Source of the DNA: Streptomyces sp. TLI_171
GTDB lineage: Bacteria; Actinomycetota; Actinomycetes; Streptomycetales; Streptomycetaceae
DNA length: 64,000 nt
Assembly: GCF_003610255.1 (NCBI RefSeq)
Contig: NZ_RAPS01000001.1
Coordinates: 4,154,001 to 4,218,000, forward strand
Direction of reading: 5' to 3'
Position 1 is the stretch's first letter. Each line of letters starts with the position of its first letter. Of this stretch, positions 14,890 through 23,016 are shown piece by piece. The notes under the pieces are model-generated. The model was not told where the DNA came from. It made no database searches and worked only from the letters and a program-made list of their open reading frames with translations. The position numbers and the translations under genes are program-made.

Positions 14890-17222
14890 CCGCGCCCGCG
14901 GCCCCGACCACCCGCGCGGTGGACTGGGCGGACTTCCGCCCGCTCCACCCGCTGGCCGGCTCCGACTGGCAGGTCTGGGGCGTCGGACTGCTCCGCAACG
15001 CCGGCTTCCCGGTCTCCGGACTGCGCCTGATCGGCGGCACCCGCGCCCCGCTGGCCGCCGCCGAGCTGGCCGCCGGCCGGGCCGACCAGGACGCGTTCCT
15101 GGCCGCCTACCGGGCCGACGTTGACGAGGAGTCCGCCCGGCTCGCCGCCCTCGCCACCGACCCGAAGCTCCGCCTCGCCATCGCCTGGCAGAACCGCACC
15201 GTCTTCCGCATCCTCGACTCGCTGGCCGCCCCCGGCGGCAAGGAGACCAAGCGCCGCCAGCGCGAACGCACCCTCGCCATGTACTGGCTGCGCTACTGCG
15301 CCAAGGCCGAGACCATCGGCTTCTTCGGGCCCGGTGCCTGGATCGGCGTCGGCCGCACCCGGCAGGCCGTCGACCTCGAACACGGACCCGCCCTGGTCGC
15401 CGCCGCCCGCACCTCGCTGGAACGCTGGACGGTCGCCGCGATCGCCGACTGGATGGCCGAACAGCCCGGCGCCCGCTGGTGGTTCCCGCCGATGCTGCGC
15501 CCCGACGTCCAGCTGGACGGCGAGCAGCTGGTGCTCTCCAACCGCAAGGTGCTGCGGCTCCGCCCCGAGGACGCCCAGGTGCTGCGGCTCGCCGACGGCG
15601 ACCGCAACGCCGAGCAGATCAGCGACCTGCTGGTCGCCGAGCACGGCTGGGACCCGGCCGGCGCCCGCGAGAAGACCGACAAGGTGCTGGGCCGGCTGCT
15701 GCGGCAGCGGGTGCTCGGCTGGGACGCCAACATCCCGGTCGACGTCCGTGCCGAGGAGGTGCTGCGCCGCCGGGTCTCCGCGATCGGCGACCCCGAACTG
15801 TTCGTCCGCTACGACGCGGTGCTCGCCGAACTCGCCCGCCACAAGGACCGGATCGACCGGGCGGAGAGCGCCGAGCAGCTGGTCGAGGCGCTGGACGCGC
15901 TGGACGCCTACTTCGTGGAGACCACCGGTCAGGCCGCCTCCCGCGAGGAGGGCAAGGCGTACGCCGGCCGCACCCTGGTCTACCAGGACACCCTGCGGGA
16001 CTGCCGGATGGAGCTCGGCCAGGACTTCCTGGACGGCATCGCCCGCCCGCTGGCCCTGGTCGCCGACGCCGCCGACTGGTTCGGCAACCGGCTGGCCGAA
16101 CTGGTCGAGGCCGAGGTCGCCGCCCTGGTCCGGAAGGCCGCCGAGCGCAGCCGCGGACCGGTCACGCTGGCCGACGTCTGGCCGCAGACCCTGGCGCTGT
16201 TCTGGGGCGAGCACAACCACCCCGTGCAGCAGGCGGTCCGCGAGCTGGCGCTGAAGTGGCGTCAGGTGATCGGCGACGTCCCCGAGGGGCAGCTGCGGGT
16301 CGACCTGAGCACCGATCAGGTCGGCGGCCGCATCCGCGAGGTGTTCGCCACCGGCCCGGTGCGCTCCCCGCACCTGGCGGTGCACAGCCCCGACCTGCAG
16401 GTGGTGGCCACCTCCCCGGAGGCCGTCAACCGCGGCGAACACCTGGTGGTGCTGGGTGAGTTGCACGCCTGCCTGGCCACCCTGGACCTGCCGTTCCTGG
16501 ACTGGACTGCCGACTCCGGCTCGCTGCGCGACAAGGTCAACCGGGCGATCGGCGCGGAGCGGCTGGTGCCGCTGCTGCCGGTCGGCTGGAAGCGCAACAG
16601 CGGCCGGATGGTGCCCGCCCCGATCGGGGAGGGCGACCGCCTGATCGGCTTCACCCGCGCCCCGTTCGACCGCCGCGAGCGGATCGAGCCGGCCGTCTCC
16701 ATCACCCTCGACGAGCGGGACGGCACCGTCACCGCGACCACCGCCGACGGCCGCGCCCGCTCGCTCTCCGAACTGCTCGCGGTGCTGATCTCGATCATCG
16801 CCTGCGACGCCTTCAAGATCGGCCTGGACCGCCCGCACGCCCCGCGGGTCACCCTCGACGGCCTGGTGCTGTTCCGGGAGACCTGGCGACTGCCCGCCCG
16901 CGGCGTGCAGCTGGCGCCCAAGGCGGACCGCCACCGCGACTACCTGGCGGTGCGCCGCTGGGTGACCGAGAACGCCCTGCCCGACCACGCCTTCGTCAAG
17001 TTCCCCGAGGAGACCAAACCGTCCCTGGTCGACTTCACCAGCCCCACCCTGGTGCTCTCCTTCGCCAACCTCGTCCGCCGGGCGGTGCAGTCGGACCCGG
17101 ACGCCGGGGTGACCGTCAGCGAACCGCTGCCGGCCCCCGAGGAGTCCTGGCTGCCCGACGCCGACGGCGAGCACTACGTCAGTGAGCTTCGGCTCCAGAT
17201 CAGCCGAGAGGTGCCGGAATGA
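14886..17222 (+). CDS. LanB-type dehydratase domain protein (tRNA-dependent), no elimination domain
   Basis: A 778-aa protein that I assign to the lantibiotic dehydratase N-terminal (glutamylation) family. Supporting segments are WLRYCAKAETIGFFGPGAW, corresponding to the family's R...TPFGLF region, LAVHSPDLQVV, VVLGELHACLATLD, and near the end LPDHAFVKFPEETKPSLVDF. Family members use aminoacyl-tRNA to esterify a Ser/Thr or, in PEARLs, to append an amino acid. Full LanB proteins are about 1000 aa with a C-terminal elimination domain; this one stops without it and no separate elimination protein, LanC or precursor peptide is nearby. It overlaps neighbours by 4 nt at both ends. It probably modifies a carrier- or amine-bound intermediate rather than a lanthipeptide. 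Confidence 0.72.
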   Translation: MTAPAAPTTRAVDWADFRPLHPLAGSDWQVWGVGLLRNAGFPVSGLRLIGGTRAPLAAAELAAGRADQDAFLAAYRADVDEESARLAALATDPKLRLAIAWQNRTVFRILDSLAAPGGKETKRRQRERTLAMYWLRYCAKAETIGFFGPGAWIGVGRTRQAVDLEHGPALVAAARTSLERWTVAAIADWMAEQPGARWWFPPMLRPDVQLDGEQLVLSNRKVLRLRPEDAQVLRLADGDRNAEQISDLLVAEHGWDPAGAREKTDKVLGRLLRQRVLGWDANIPVDVRAEEVLRRRVSAIGDPELFVRYDAVLAELARHKDRIDRAESAEQLVEALDALDAYFVETTGQAASREEGKAYAGRTLVYQDTLRDCRMELGQDFLDGIARPLALVADAADWFGNRLAELVEAEVAALVRKAAERSRGPVTLADVWPQTLALFWGEHNHPVQQAVRELALKWRQVIGDVPEGQLRVDLSTDQVGGRIREVFATGPVRSPHLAVHSPDLQVVATSPEAVNRGEHLVVLGELHACLATLDLPFLDWTADSGSLRDKVNRAIGAERLVPLLPVGWKRNSGRMVPAPIGEGDRLIGFTRAPFDRRERIEPAVSITLDERDGTVTATTADGRARSLSELLAVLISIIACDAFKIGLDRPHAPRVTLDGLVLFRETWRLPARGVQLAPKADRHRDYLAVRRWVTENALPDHAFVKFPEETKPSLVDFTSPTLVLSFANLVRRAVQSDPDAGVTVSEPLPAPEESWLPDADGEHYVSELRLQISREVPE

Positions 17223-18274
17223 CCGTGCTCGTCCCCGACGGCGCCGAGGTGCGGGTCCGCCCGTACCGTCCGTCGGACCCCGACATCGTGGCCACGATCG
17301 GCGGCACGCCGCTGGTGGCCCTGGACCGACTCTTCCCGCCCGCCCGCTTCCAGGTGTACGCCAAGTGCGAGCGGTTCAACCCGGGCGGCTCCATCAAGGA
17401 CCGCGCCGCCAAGTCGATGGTCGAGCAGGCCATCGCCACCGGCCGGATCGTCCCCGGCGTCTCCACCGTGGTGGAGTCCTCCTCCGGGAACCTGGGCATC
17501 GCGCTCGCCCAGCTCTGCAACTTCTACCGGCTCGGCCTGGTCATCGTGGTCGACCCGCGCACCACCCAGCAGAACCTCGCCATCATGCGGGCCTACGGCG
17601 CCAAGGTGGAGGTGGTCGAGCACCGCGACCCCGCCACCGGCGAGTTCCTGCCGGCCCGGATCGCCCGGGTCCGGCACCTGCTGGAGACCGTCCCGGACGC
17701 CTGGTGGCCCAACCAGTACGCCAACGAGGACAACTCCCGCGCCCACCACACCACCATGCGGGAGATCGTAGAGGCCCTCCCGAAGGCCCCCGACTACCTG
17801 TTCCTGGCGGCCGGCACCACCGGCACCCTGCGCGGCTGCGCCGAGTTCATCCACGACCGCCAACTGCCCACCCGGGTGGTCGCGGTGGACGCCGTCGGCA
17901 GCGTGATCTTCGGCCCGCCGGAGCCCTGGGAGTCCGCCCACAGGCGGACCATCCCGGGCCACGGTGCGGCGGTCGTCCCCGCACTGCTCCGGCCCGGCCT
18001 CGCCGACCGGGTGGTCAAGGTGACCGACTCCGAGTGCATCCGCGGCTGCCGCCGCCTGCTGGCCGAGGAGTCGATCCTGGCCGGCGGCTCCTCCGGCGCG
18101 GTGATCGCCGCCCTGCTGCAGTCCGCCGACTGGGTCGAGCCCGGCAGCACCTGCGTGGCCGTGCTCCCGGACGGCGGCGACCGCTACCTCGACACCATCT
18201 ACGACGACCAGTGGGTGGAGTCCTACCTCCGGCAGTACCTGCCGCCGACCGAACAAGAGAGAGACACGCCATGA
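17219..18274 (+). CDS. sbnA: SbnA-like N-(2-amino-2-carboxyethyl)-L-glutamate synthase
   Basis: A 351-aa PLP enzyme of the cysteine synthase family. The PLP lysine is Lys60 in NPGGSIKDRAA; SSSGNLGIA and GTTGTLRG bind the substrate and phosphate. The long N-terminal arm and the pairing with an SbnB homologue mark it as the SbnA type, which condenses O-phosphoserine with glutamate on the way to L-2,3-diaminopropionate. It overlaps both neighbours by 4 nt. Known clusters with this pair (staphyloferrin B, dapdiamide and others) build diaminopropionate into their products, and I infer the same here. Confidence 0.85.
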   Translation: MTVLVPDGAEVRVRPYRPSDPDIVATIGGTPLVALDRLFPPARFQVYAKCERFNPGGSIKDRAAKSMVEQAIATGRIVPGVSTVVESSSGNLGIALAQLCNFYRLGLVIVVDPRTTQQNLAIMRAYGAKVEVVEHRDPATGEFLPARIARVRHLLETVPDAWWPNQYANEDNSRAHHTTMREIVEALPKAPDYLFLAAGTTGTLRGCAEFIHDRQLPTRVVAVDAVGSVIFGPPEPWESAHRRTIPGHGAAVVPALLRPGLADRVVKVTDSECIRGCRRLLAEESILAGGSSGAVIAALLQSADWVEPGSTCVAVLPDGGDRYLDTIYDDQWVESYLRQYLPPTEQERDTP

Positions 18275-19299
18275 GGATCCTCGGCCGGGAGGACGTCCGG
18301 ACCGCCCTGACGGGCCTCGACTCCACCGTCATCGACCTGGTGCGCAACGCCTACGTGCTGCACAGCCAGGGCAAGTCCGACCTCCCCTTCTCGACCTTCC
18401 TGCGCCCGCTGCACCGCTCCGACTCGCGGATCATCGCGCTGCCCGCCTACCTCGGCGGACCGGCCCCGGTGATGGGCCTGAAGTGGATCTCGTCCTTCCC
18501 GGAGAACGTCAACCGCGGGATGCAGCGCGCCAGTTCGCTGTGCATCCTGAACGACCTGGAGTCCGGTTACCCGCTGGCACTGATGGAGGGCAGCCAGATC
18601 TCCGCCGTCCGCACCGCGGCCGGCGCGGCGCTCGGCTCCAAGCTGCTGAACAAGGGCCGCGAGGTCCGCACGGCCGGCCTGGTCGGCTGCGGCACCATCA
18701 ACCACCGGGTGGTGCACTTCCTCACCCAGGTGCACCCCGAGCTGGCCACCGTGCTGCTCCAGGACGCCTTTCCGGAGCGCGCCAAGGTGTTCGCGGCGGA
18801 GCTCGCGGCCGAGTACCCGGGCATCGAGTTCCGGGCCGCGACGCTGGGCCAGGTGCTGGGCGCCGACACGGTCTCCGTCGCCACCACCGACTCCTCCTAC
18901 TGGCTGGACCTCGCCGACCACCCGAACCGCCCGGACGGGCAGGTCGTCCTGCACCTGTCGCTGCGCGACCTGTCGGTGAACTCGGTGCTCGGGGCGGTCA
19001 ACGTGGTCGACGACGCGGACCACGCGATCCGCGAGCAGACCTCGCTGCACAAGGCCGAGCAGCAGGCCGGCCACCGCCGGTTCGTCACCGCCGAGATCGG
19101 CGCGCTGCTGGACGGCACCGCCGAACTGCCCGCCGCCCGCACCGTGGTGTTCTCCCCGTTCGGGCTGGGCGTGCTGGACCTGGCGGTCGCCGAGGCGGTG
19201 CTGACCGCCGCCGAGAAGGCCGGGCTCGGCACCGACGTCGAGGGCTTCGACCCCGGCACCCACAAGGTCACCTCCAACCTCGCCGGGAGCGCGGCATGA
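18271..19299 (+). CDS. sbnB: SbnB-like N-(2-amino-2-carboxyethyl)-L-glutamate dehydrogenase
   Basis: A 342-aa protein of the ornithine cyclodeaminase / mu-crystallin family with an NAD-binding Rossmann motif GLVGCGTIN near residue 137. In the SbnB type this enzyme oxidatively splits the SbnA product to L-2,3-diaminopropionate and 2-oxoglutarate. The assignment rests on the family match and on the preceding SbnA gene, which it overlaps by 4 nt. Family features are the N-terminal FSTFLRPLHR, SGYPLALMEGSQISAVRTAA and the PFGLGVLD segment near the C-terminus. Confidence 0.85.
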   Translation: MRILGREDVRTALTGLDSTVIDLVRNAYVLHSQGKSDLPFSTFLRPLHRSDSRIIALPAYLGGPAPVMGLKWISSFPENVNRGMQRASSLCILNDLESGYPLALMEGSQISAVRTAAGAALGSKLLNKGREVRTAGLVGCGTINHRVVHFLTQVHPELATVLLQDAFPERAKVFAAELAAEYPGIEFRAATLGQVLGADTVSVATTDSSYWLDLADHPNRPDGQVVLHLSLRDLSVNSVLGAVNVVDDADHAIREQTSLHKAEQQAGHRRFVTAEIGALLDGTAELPAARTVVFSPFGLGVLDLAVAEAVLTAAEKAGLGTDVEGFDPGTHKVTSNLAGSAA

Positions 19300-20048
19300 C
19301 TGGTCTGTTCACCGAAGGCACCCGGGCGGTCGTCACCGGGGCGTCCCGCGGCATCGGTGCGGCGATCGCGCTGCAGCTGGCCGAGCACGGCTGCGACGTG
19401 GCGCTCAACTACCGCTCCAGCGCGGGCAAGGCCGAGCAGCTGGCGGAGAAGATCGAGGGCCTCGGCCGCAAGGCGCTGCTGGTGCGCGCCGACGTCTCCG
19501 ACGAGGCGCAGGTCGCCGCGATGTACAAGGAGATCCGCACCGCCTGGGGCGGCGTGGACGTCGCGGTCCTGAACTCCGGGATCACCGCTGACGGGCACTT
19601 CGCGGCGATGAGCGCCGCCAAGTGGCAGGAGGTGATCTCCACCAACCTGACGGGCGCGTTCCTGACGGCCCGGGAGGCCACCAAGCAGATGTACGCGAGC
19701 GGCGGGGCGATCGTCTTCATCGCCTCCACCTCGGGCATCGCCGGCCGGGTCGGCCAGGCCAACTACGCCGCCTCCAAGGGCGGGGTGATCGCGATGGCCA
19801 AGACCCTCGCCTACGAGGGCGCCCCCAAGGGCATCCGGGTCAACGTGGTCGCGCCGGGCTTCATCGACACCGACATGGTGAAGAAGGTGCCCCGGGCGCA
19901 GCTGAAGGAGGCCGCGGCGGCGATCCCGCTGGGCCGGATGGGCACCCCGGAGGAGGTCGCGCAGGCGGCGGTCTTCCTGGCCAGCCCGGCGGCCTCGTAC
20001 ATCACCGCCAAGGTGCTCACGGTCGACGGCGGGATGCTCTACAGCTGA
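19296..20048 (+). CDS. 3-oxoacyl-ACP reductase (FabG-like ketoreductase)
   Basis: A 250-aa classical SDR with TGASRGIG at residues 14-21, NSG near 93, and the catalytic Ser144, Tyr157 and Lys161 in the IASTSGIAG and NYAASKGG segments. The C-terminus ends VLTVDGGMLYS, typical of FabG. It reduces beta-ketoacyl-ACP to beta-hydroxyacyl-ACP. In this operon it would work with the ketosynthase-CLF fusion, ACP2 and the FabZ-like dehydratase. It overlaps sbnB by 4 nt. Confidence 0.9.
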   Translation: MTGLFTEGTRAVVTGASRGIGAAIALQLAEHGCDVALNYRSSAGKAEQLAEKIEGLGRKALLVRADVSDEAQVAAMYKEIRTAWGGVDVAVLNSGITADGHFAAMSAAKWQEVISTNLTGAFLTAREATKQMYASGGAIVFIASTSGIAGRVGQANYAASKGGVIAMAKTLAYEGAPKGIRVNVVAPGFIDTDMVKKVPRAQLKEAAAAIPLGRMGTPEEVAQAAVFLASPAASYITAKVLTVDGGMLYS

Positions 20049-20103
20049 CCGCCCTGCAATCGAACTGACGTTCCATCACACCCATCAGAAAGGTACTCCC
20101 ACC

Positions 20104-20394
20104 ATGTCCACCGCCACCTTCGAGGACGTCCGCGCCCAGGCCGAGCAGCGCCTGGAGAAGAACCTCAAGATCAAGTCGATGATCATCGACCGCCTGGGCC
20201 TGGACGCCGAGGCCGAGGTCGTCTCCGACAACCAGCCGCTGTTCGGCCGCGGCCTGGAGATGGACTCGCTGGACACCCTGGAGATCGTCGTCATGATCAA
20301 CAACGAGTACGACGTGCTGATCAGCGACGACGACTTCGAGGCCTTCGGGTCCATCAACGCCCTGGTCGACTTCATCGAAGCCCGCGAGGTCTGA
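20104..20394 (+). CDS. Acyl carrier protein 2
   Basis: A 96-aa carrier protein with the phosphopantetheine site Ser55 in GLEMDSLDTLE. It has an acidic C-terminal half (ISDDDFEAFGS) typical of chain-extending type II carriers. A ribosome site (AAAGGT) precedes the ATG. It lies between the ketoreductase and the dehydratase genes and is therefore the likely carrier for chain extension, whereas ACP1 sits next to the ligase. Confidence 0.9.
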   Translation: MSTATFEDVRAQAEQRLEKNLKIKSMIIDRLGLDAEAEVVSDNQPLFGRGLEMDSLDTLEIVVMINNEYDVLISDDDFEAFGSINALVDFIEAREV

Positions 20395-20396
20395 CC

Positions 20397-20912
20397 GTGA
20401 CCACCGCCATCGCGCCCGTCAAGGCCGCCGTCCGGGAGAAGCCGAAGACCTTCGCCTACTCCTCCGACGACATCAAGCGGATGCTGCCGCACCGCTGGCC
20501 GATGCTGATGATCGACCGCGCCTACGACGTCGTCCCCGGCGTCTCCGGCCGCGGCGTCAAGAGCGTCTCGGTGAACGAGCCGTTCTTCGCCGGCCACTAC
20601 CCCGACCACTCGATCATGCCCGGCGTGATGATCGTCGAGGCGATGGCCCAGCTGGTCGCCGTGGTCTACGTGGCCGAACTGCTGGAGGCCCCGACCCCGG
20701 CCGAGGGCGATCCCTCGGGCAGCGTCGGCTACCTCGGCTCGATCAGCTCGATGAAGTTCTCCCGGCTGGTCGTCCCCGGCGACCAGCTCACCCTGGAGGC
20801 CAAGCTCGGCCAGAAGCTCGGCGGCCTGCGCTCCGTCTCCGTCCGGGCGTCCGTCGGCACCGAGCTCGCCGCGGCCGGCTCGCTGATCGTCACCACCGAA
20901 CGCAAGGGCTGA
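20397..20912 (+). CDS. FabZ-like 3-hydroxyacyl-ACP dehydratase
   Basis: A 171-aa hotdog-fold dehydratase. The catalytic His32 lies in MLPHRWPMLMIDRA and the catalytic Glu81 in MIVEAMAQ, after the GHYPDHSIMPG hotdog helix. It removes water from beta-hydroxyacyl-ACP to give trans-2-enoyl-ACP. It starts at GTG two bases after the ACP2 stop codon. With a ketoreductase and a dehydratase but no enoyl reductase in the cluster, each extension cycle would leave a double bond, which suggests a conjugated polyene. Confidence 0.9.
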   Translation: MTTAIAPVKAAVREKPKTFAYSSDDIKRMLPHRWPMLMIDRAYDVVPGVSGRGVKSVSVNEPFFAGHYPDHSIMPGVMIVEAMAQLVAVVYVAELLEAPTPAEGDPSGSVGYLGSISSMKFSRLVVPGDQLTLEAKLGQKLGGLRSVSVRASVGTELAAAGSLIVTTERKG

Positions 20913-20942
20913 CCCTCCGTCACCTTTCGGACCAGAGCAGAC

Positions 20943-20950
20943 AAGGAGGT
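20943..20950 (+). promoter_or_regulatory. Near-perfect Shine-Dalgarno sequence
   Basis: AAGGAGGT, a full match to the 16S 3' end, 5 nt before the ATG of the GNAT-containing gene. It is stronger than the other ribosome sites in this operon and fixes that start. Confidence 0.85.
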
Positions 20951-20955
20951 GTGGA

Positions 20956-22377
20956 ATGTCCATCACGATCCGCCCGTACCAGGAGGGCGACGCGCATGAC
21001 ATCGCCGAGCTCTACAACCGTCACCGCGACAACCCCAACCCGGTGGCGGGCGGAATCACCGGCGACGAGCTGGAGCGCGAACTCGCCGAACGCGACACCG
21101 CGACGTTCCTGATCGCCGTCGACGACGGCCGGGTGGTCGGCACGTTCGGGCTGTTCCACAGCACCGGACGCCGCTCCGCCCGGGCCGGCGAACTCATCGC
21201 CGACATGTTCTTCGTCGCCCCGGCCTACCGCAACGGCGTCATCACCGGGCGGCTGTTCACCGAGGCCGTCGAATGGATGATGCGCTGCGGCTGCCTGGTG
21301 CTCCGACTGACCGTCAACCCGGCCAACACCGTCGCCTTCAAGCTCTACCGGCGGGTGGGCTGCGTCTCCGTCGGCGAGACCGTCCCCGGCGAGGACGGCA
21401 ACGTCGAACTGCACAACTACATCCCGCTGATCCTGCGCAGCGTCTTCCACGACCTCGACCCCGAGGCGCTGGCGGCGCTCGGCCAGCTCAGCAGCTTCGG
21501 CAACGTCGCCGGCGGCCGGGACGACGAACTCCGTTCCGACGTCAGGGTGGTGGACGACATCCGGACCGTCGCCTACGCTCTGGCCCTGGGCGAGTTCAAG
21601 CTCACCGCGACCATCGACGTGGACCGCGGCCTGATGCTCGACGCGGCCCTCACCGACCCCGCCGGCGCCACCCGGCCGCTGAGGATCGCCGAACCGCCCT
21701 ACGAAGTCCGGGCGCTGGGCGACAGCGAGCCGCACCGCTTCGGCGGCGACGGGCTCACCGCCGAACTCGACACCGCCGAAGGCACCCTCACCGTGCACGC
21801 CGAGGGCCACCACGGACCGGTGTTCGTCTCCACCTGGCCCAGCGCCGAGGCCGACCGCTCGGCCGGCTGGCGCGAAGGCCAGGCCCGCGACCTGGAGATC
21901 CAGCCCGTCGAGCACGGCGTCCGGGTCTCCGAGCACAGCGGCGGCAACCGGGTCACCGGCACCATCACCCTCCACCAGGGGGTGCTGAGCCAGGACTTCA
22001 CCTTCACCACCCGGCCCGGCCGGATCTTCCAGACCGTCGGACTGCGCCAGGGCGACTTCACCCTGACCGACCCCGACGGCACCGCCCACCGGCACCTGAT
22101 CGGCACCGGGATCGGCGTCCGCGACACCTCCGAGGTGGTCGCGGCCGCCCGGACCGCACCCGCCGGCTCCACCCTCACCTGGACCGACGGCGCCAACCGG
22201 GTGCTGCTCCCGGCCGGCCACCCCGTCCGGCTGATCACCGCCACCCTGGTCGAACGCCACCTGGAGACCGACGCCGACGGCACCGCCCGCCTGCGCACCG
22301 AACTCCGCACCGGCGCCGACCGCCACCCGAGCACACCCCCCGCGAGGCACAGACCCTCGACACCCAGCGGAAGTTGA
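20956..22377 (+). CDS. GNAT acetyltransferase with C-terminal beta-rich region (interrupted by a frameshift)
   Basis: Residues 1-170 form a GNAT acyltransferase domain (ITIRPYQEGDAHDIAELYNR, MFFVAPAYRNGVITGRLFTE, FKLYRRVGCVSVGE). A large beta-rich region with no family I recognise follows. The frame ends after an unnatural tail (RPSTPSGS). The continuation is in the -1 frame from about 22329: one extra base would give RHPEHTPREAQTLDTQRKL without interruption, and a run of six C at 22336-22341 is the likely slip or sequencing site. The intact product would be about 674 aa. Its role in the cluster is unknown; N-acylation of diaminopropionate or the aminoacyl group is possible. Confidence 0.7.
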   Translation: MSITIRPYQEGDAHDIAELYNRHRDNPNPVAGGITGDELERELAERDTATFLIAVDDGRVVGTFGLFHSTGRRSARAGELIADMFFVAPAYRNGVITGRLFTEAVEWMMRCGCLVLRLTVNPANTVAFKLYRRVGCVSVGETVPGEDGNVELHNYIPLILRSVFHDLDPEALAALGQLSSFGNVAGGRDDELRSDVRVVDDIRTVAYALALGEFKLTATIDVDRGLMLDAALTDPAGATRPLRIAEPPYEVRALGDSEPHRFGGDGLTAELDTAEGTLTVHAEGHHGPVFVSTWPSAEADRSAGWREGQARDLEIQPVEHGVRVSEHSGGNRVTGTITLHQGVLSQDFTFTTRPGRIFQTVGLRQGDFTLTDPDGTAHRHLIGTGIGVRDTSEVVAAARTAPAGSTLTWTDGANRVLLPAGHPVRLITATLVERHLETDADGTARLRTELRTGADRHPSTPPARHRPSTPSGS

Positions 22378-22979
22378 CGGTCAAGGCGACCGCCGCCGGC
22401 ATCACCGGCTGGACCGAGGGCGGCACCAAGGTGCTGCGCAGCCCCGCCCCCCGCAGCCGCGCCTTCGGCTGCAACCCGCGCTGGAGCGCCGGTGCCTGGG
22501 TCACCCGCGAGCACCACCGGCACAGCCTCGCCACCGGCCTCGGCTGGGGCGTGGCCGCCGGCCAGGAGTGGGAGCAGAAGCACCCGCTCGGCCTGGCCGC
22601 CCCGCAGGAGCGGATCAGCTGGGAGGTCACCGCCCCCGAGCAGTCCGCCGAACCGGTCCGGATCGACGTCCACGCCCCCGGCGCGGACGAGGAGATCGTC
22701 CTCTGGCTCACCCCCGACACCCCCGCCGACACCGCCGTGGTGATCGACTCCGCCGGCACCCGCCGCGAGCTCGACAGCGCCGCGTTCCGGCAGGTCTGGG
22801 CCGCCGCCGCGGCGATCCGGCTCAGCAGCGGCCACTGGCTCCACCTGGCCCCCGCCGGCCCGTCCGGCACCCAGGAGATCGTCCTGCGCACCACCTCCTC
22901 CGGACTGCTGGTCGGCTGCGCCGCAGCCGCCACCGAAGCCTCCTGGCAGCTGTCCGTCCGCCCCGCACCCGCAATCTGA
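22329..22979 (+). CDS. C-terminal part of the frameshifted GNAT-containing protein
   Basis: About 216 codons in the -1 frame relative to the upstream GNAT domain. The segment reads as ordinary protein (LTVKATAAGITGWTEGG, GWGVAAGQEWEQKHPLG, ISWEVTAPEQSAEP) and ends just before the GcvT-like gene, with 37 bp between. No ATG start or ribosome site fits it; a GTG at 22431 would cut the beta-rich region. I therefore read it as the rest of the preceding gene rather than a separate gene. Confidence 0.6.
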   Translation, partial: EHTPREAQTLDTQRKLTVKATAAGITGWTEGGTKVLRSPAPRSRAFGCNPRWSAGAWVTREHHRHSLATGLGWGVAAGQEWEQKHPLGLAAPQERISWEVTAPEQSAEPVRIDVHAPGADEEIVLWLTPDTPADTAVVIDSAGTRRELDSAAFRQVWAAAAAIRLSSGHWLHLAPAGPSGTQEIVLRTTSSGLLVGCAAAATEASWQLSVRPAPAI

Positions 22980-23016
22980 CACTCCGTCGAACATCCCGAA
23001 AGGAAACCCAACAGCC

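Noticed and set aside
14646..17174. An 842-codon open frame antisense to the LanB-like and aminotransferase genes
   Set aside because: It is composed of Gly/Ala/Asp/Val-rich shadow sequence with no domains, while the plus strand has clear family motifs and overlapping starts.
14886..17222. A lanthipeptide (class I lantibiotic) cluster
   Set aside because: No LanC cyclase, no LanB elimination domain, no precursor peptide and no LanP or LanT near the gene; the surroundings are fatty acid/polyketide and amino acid genes.
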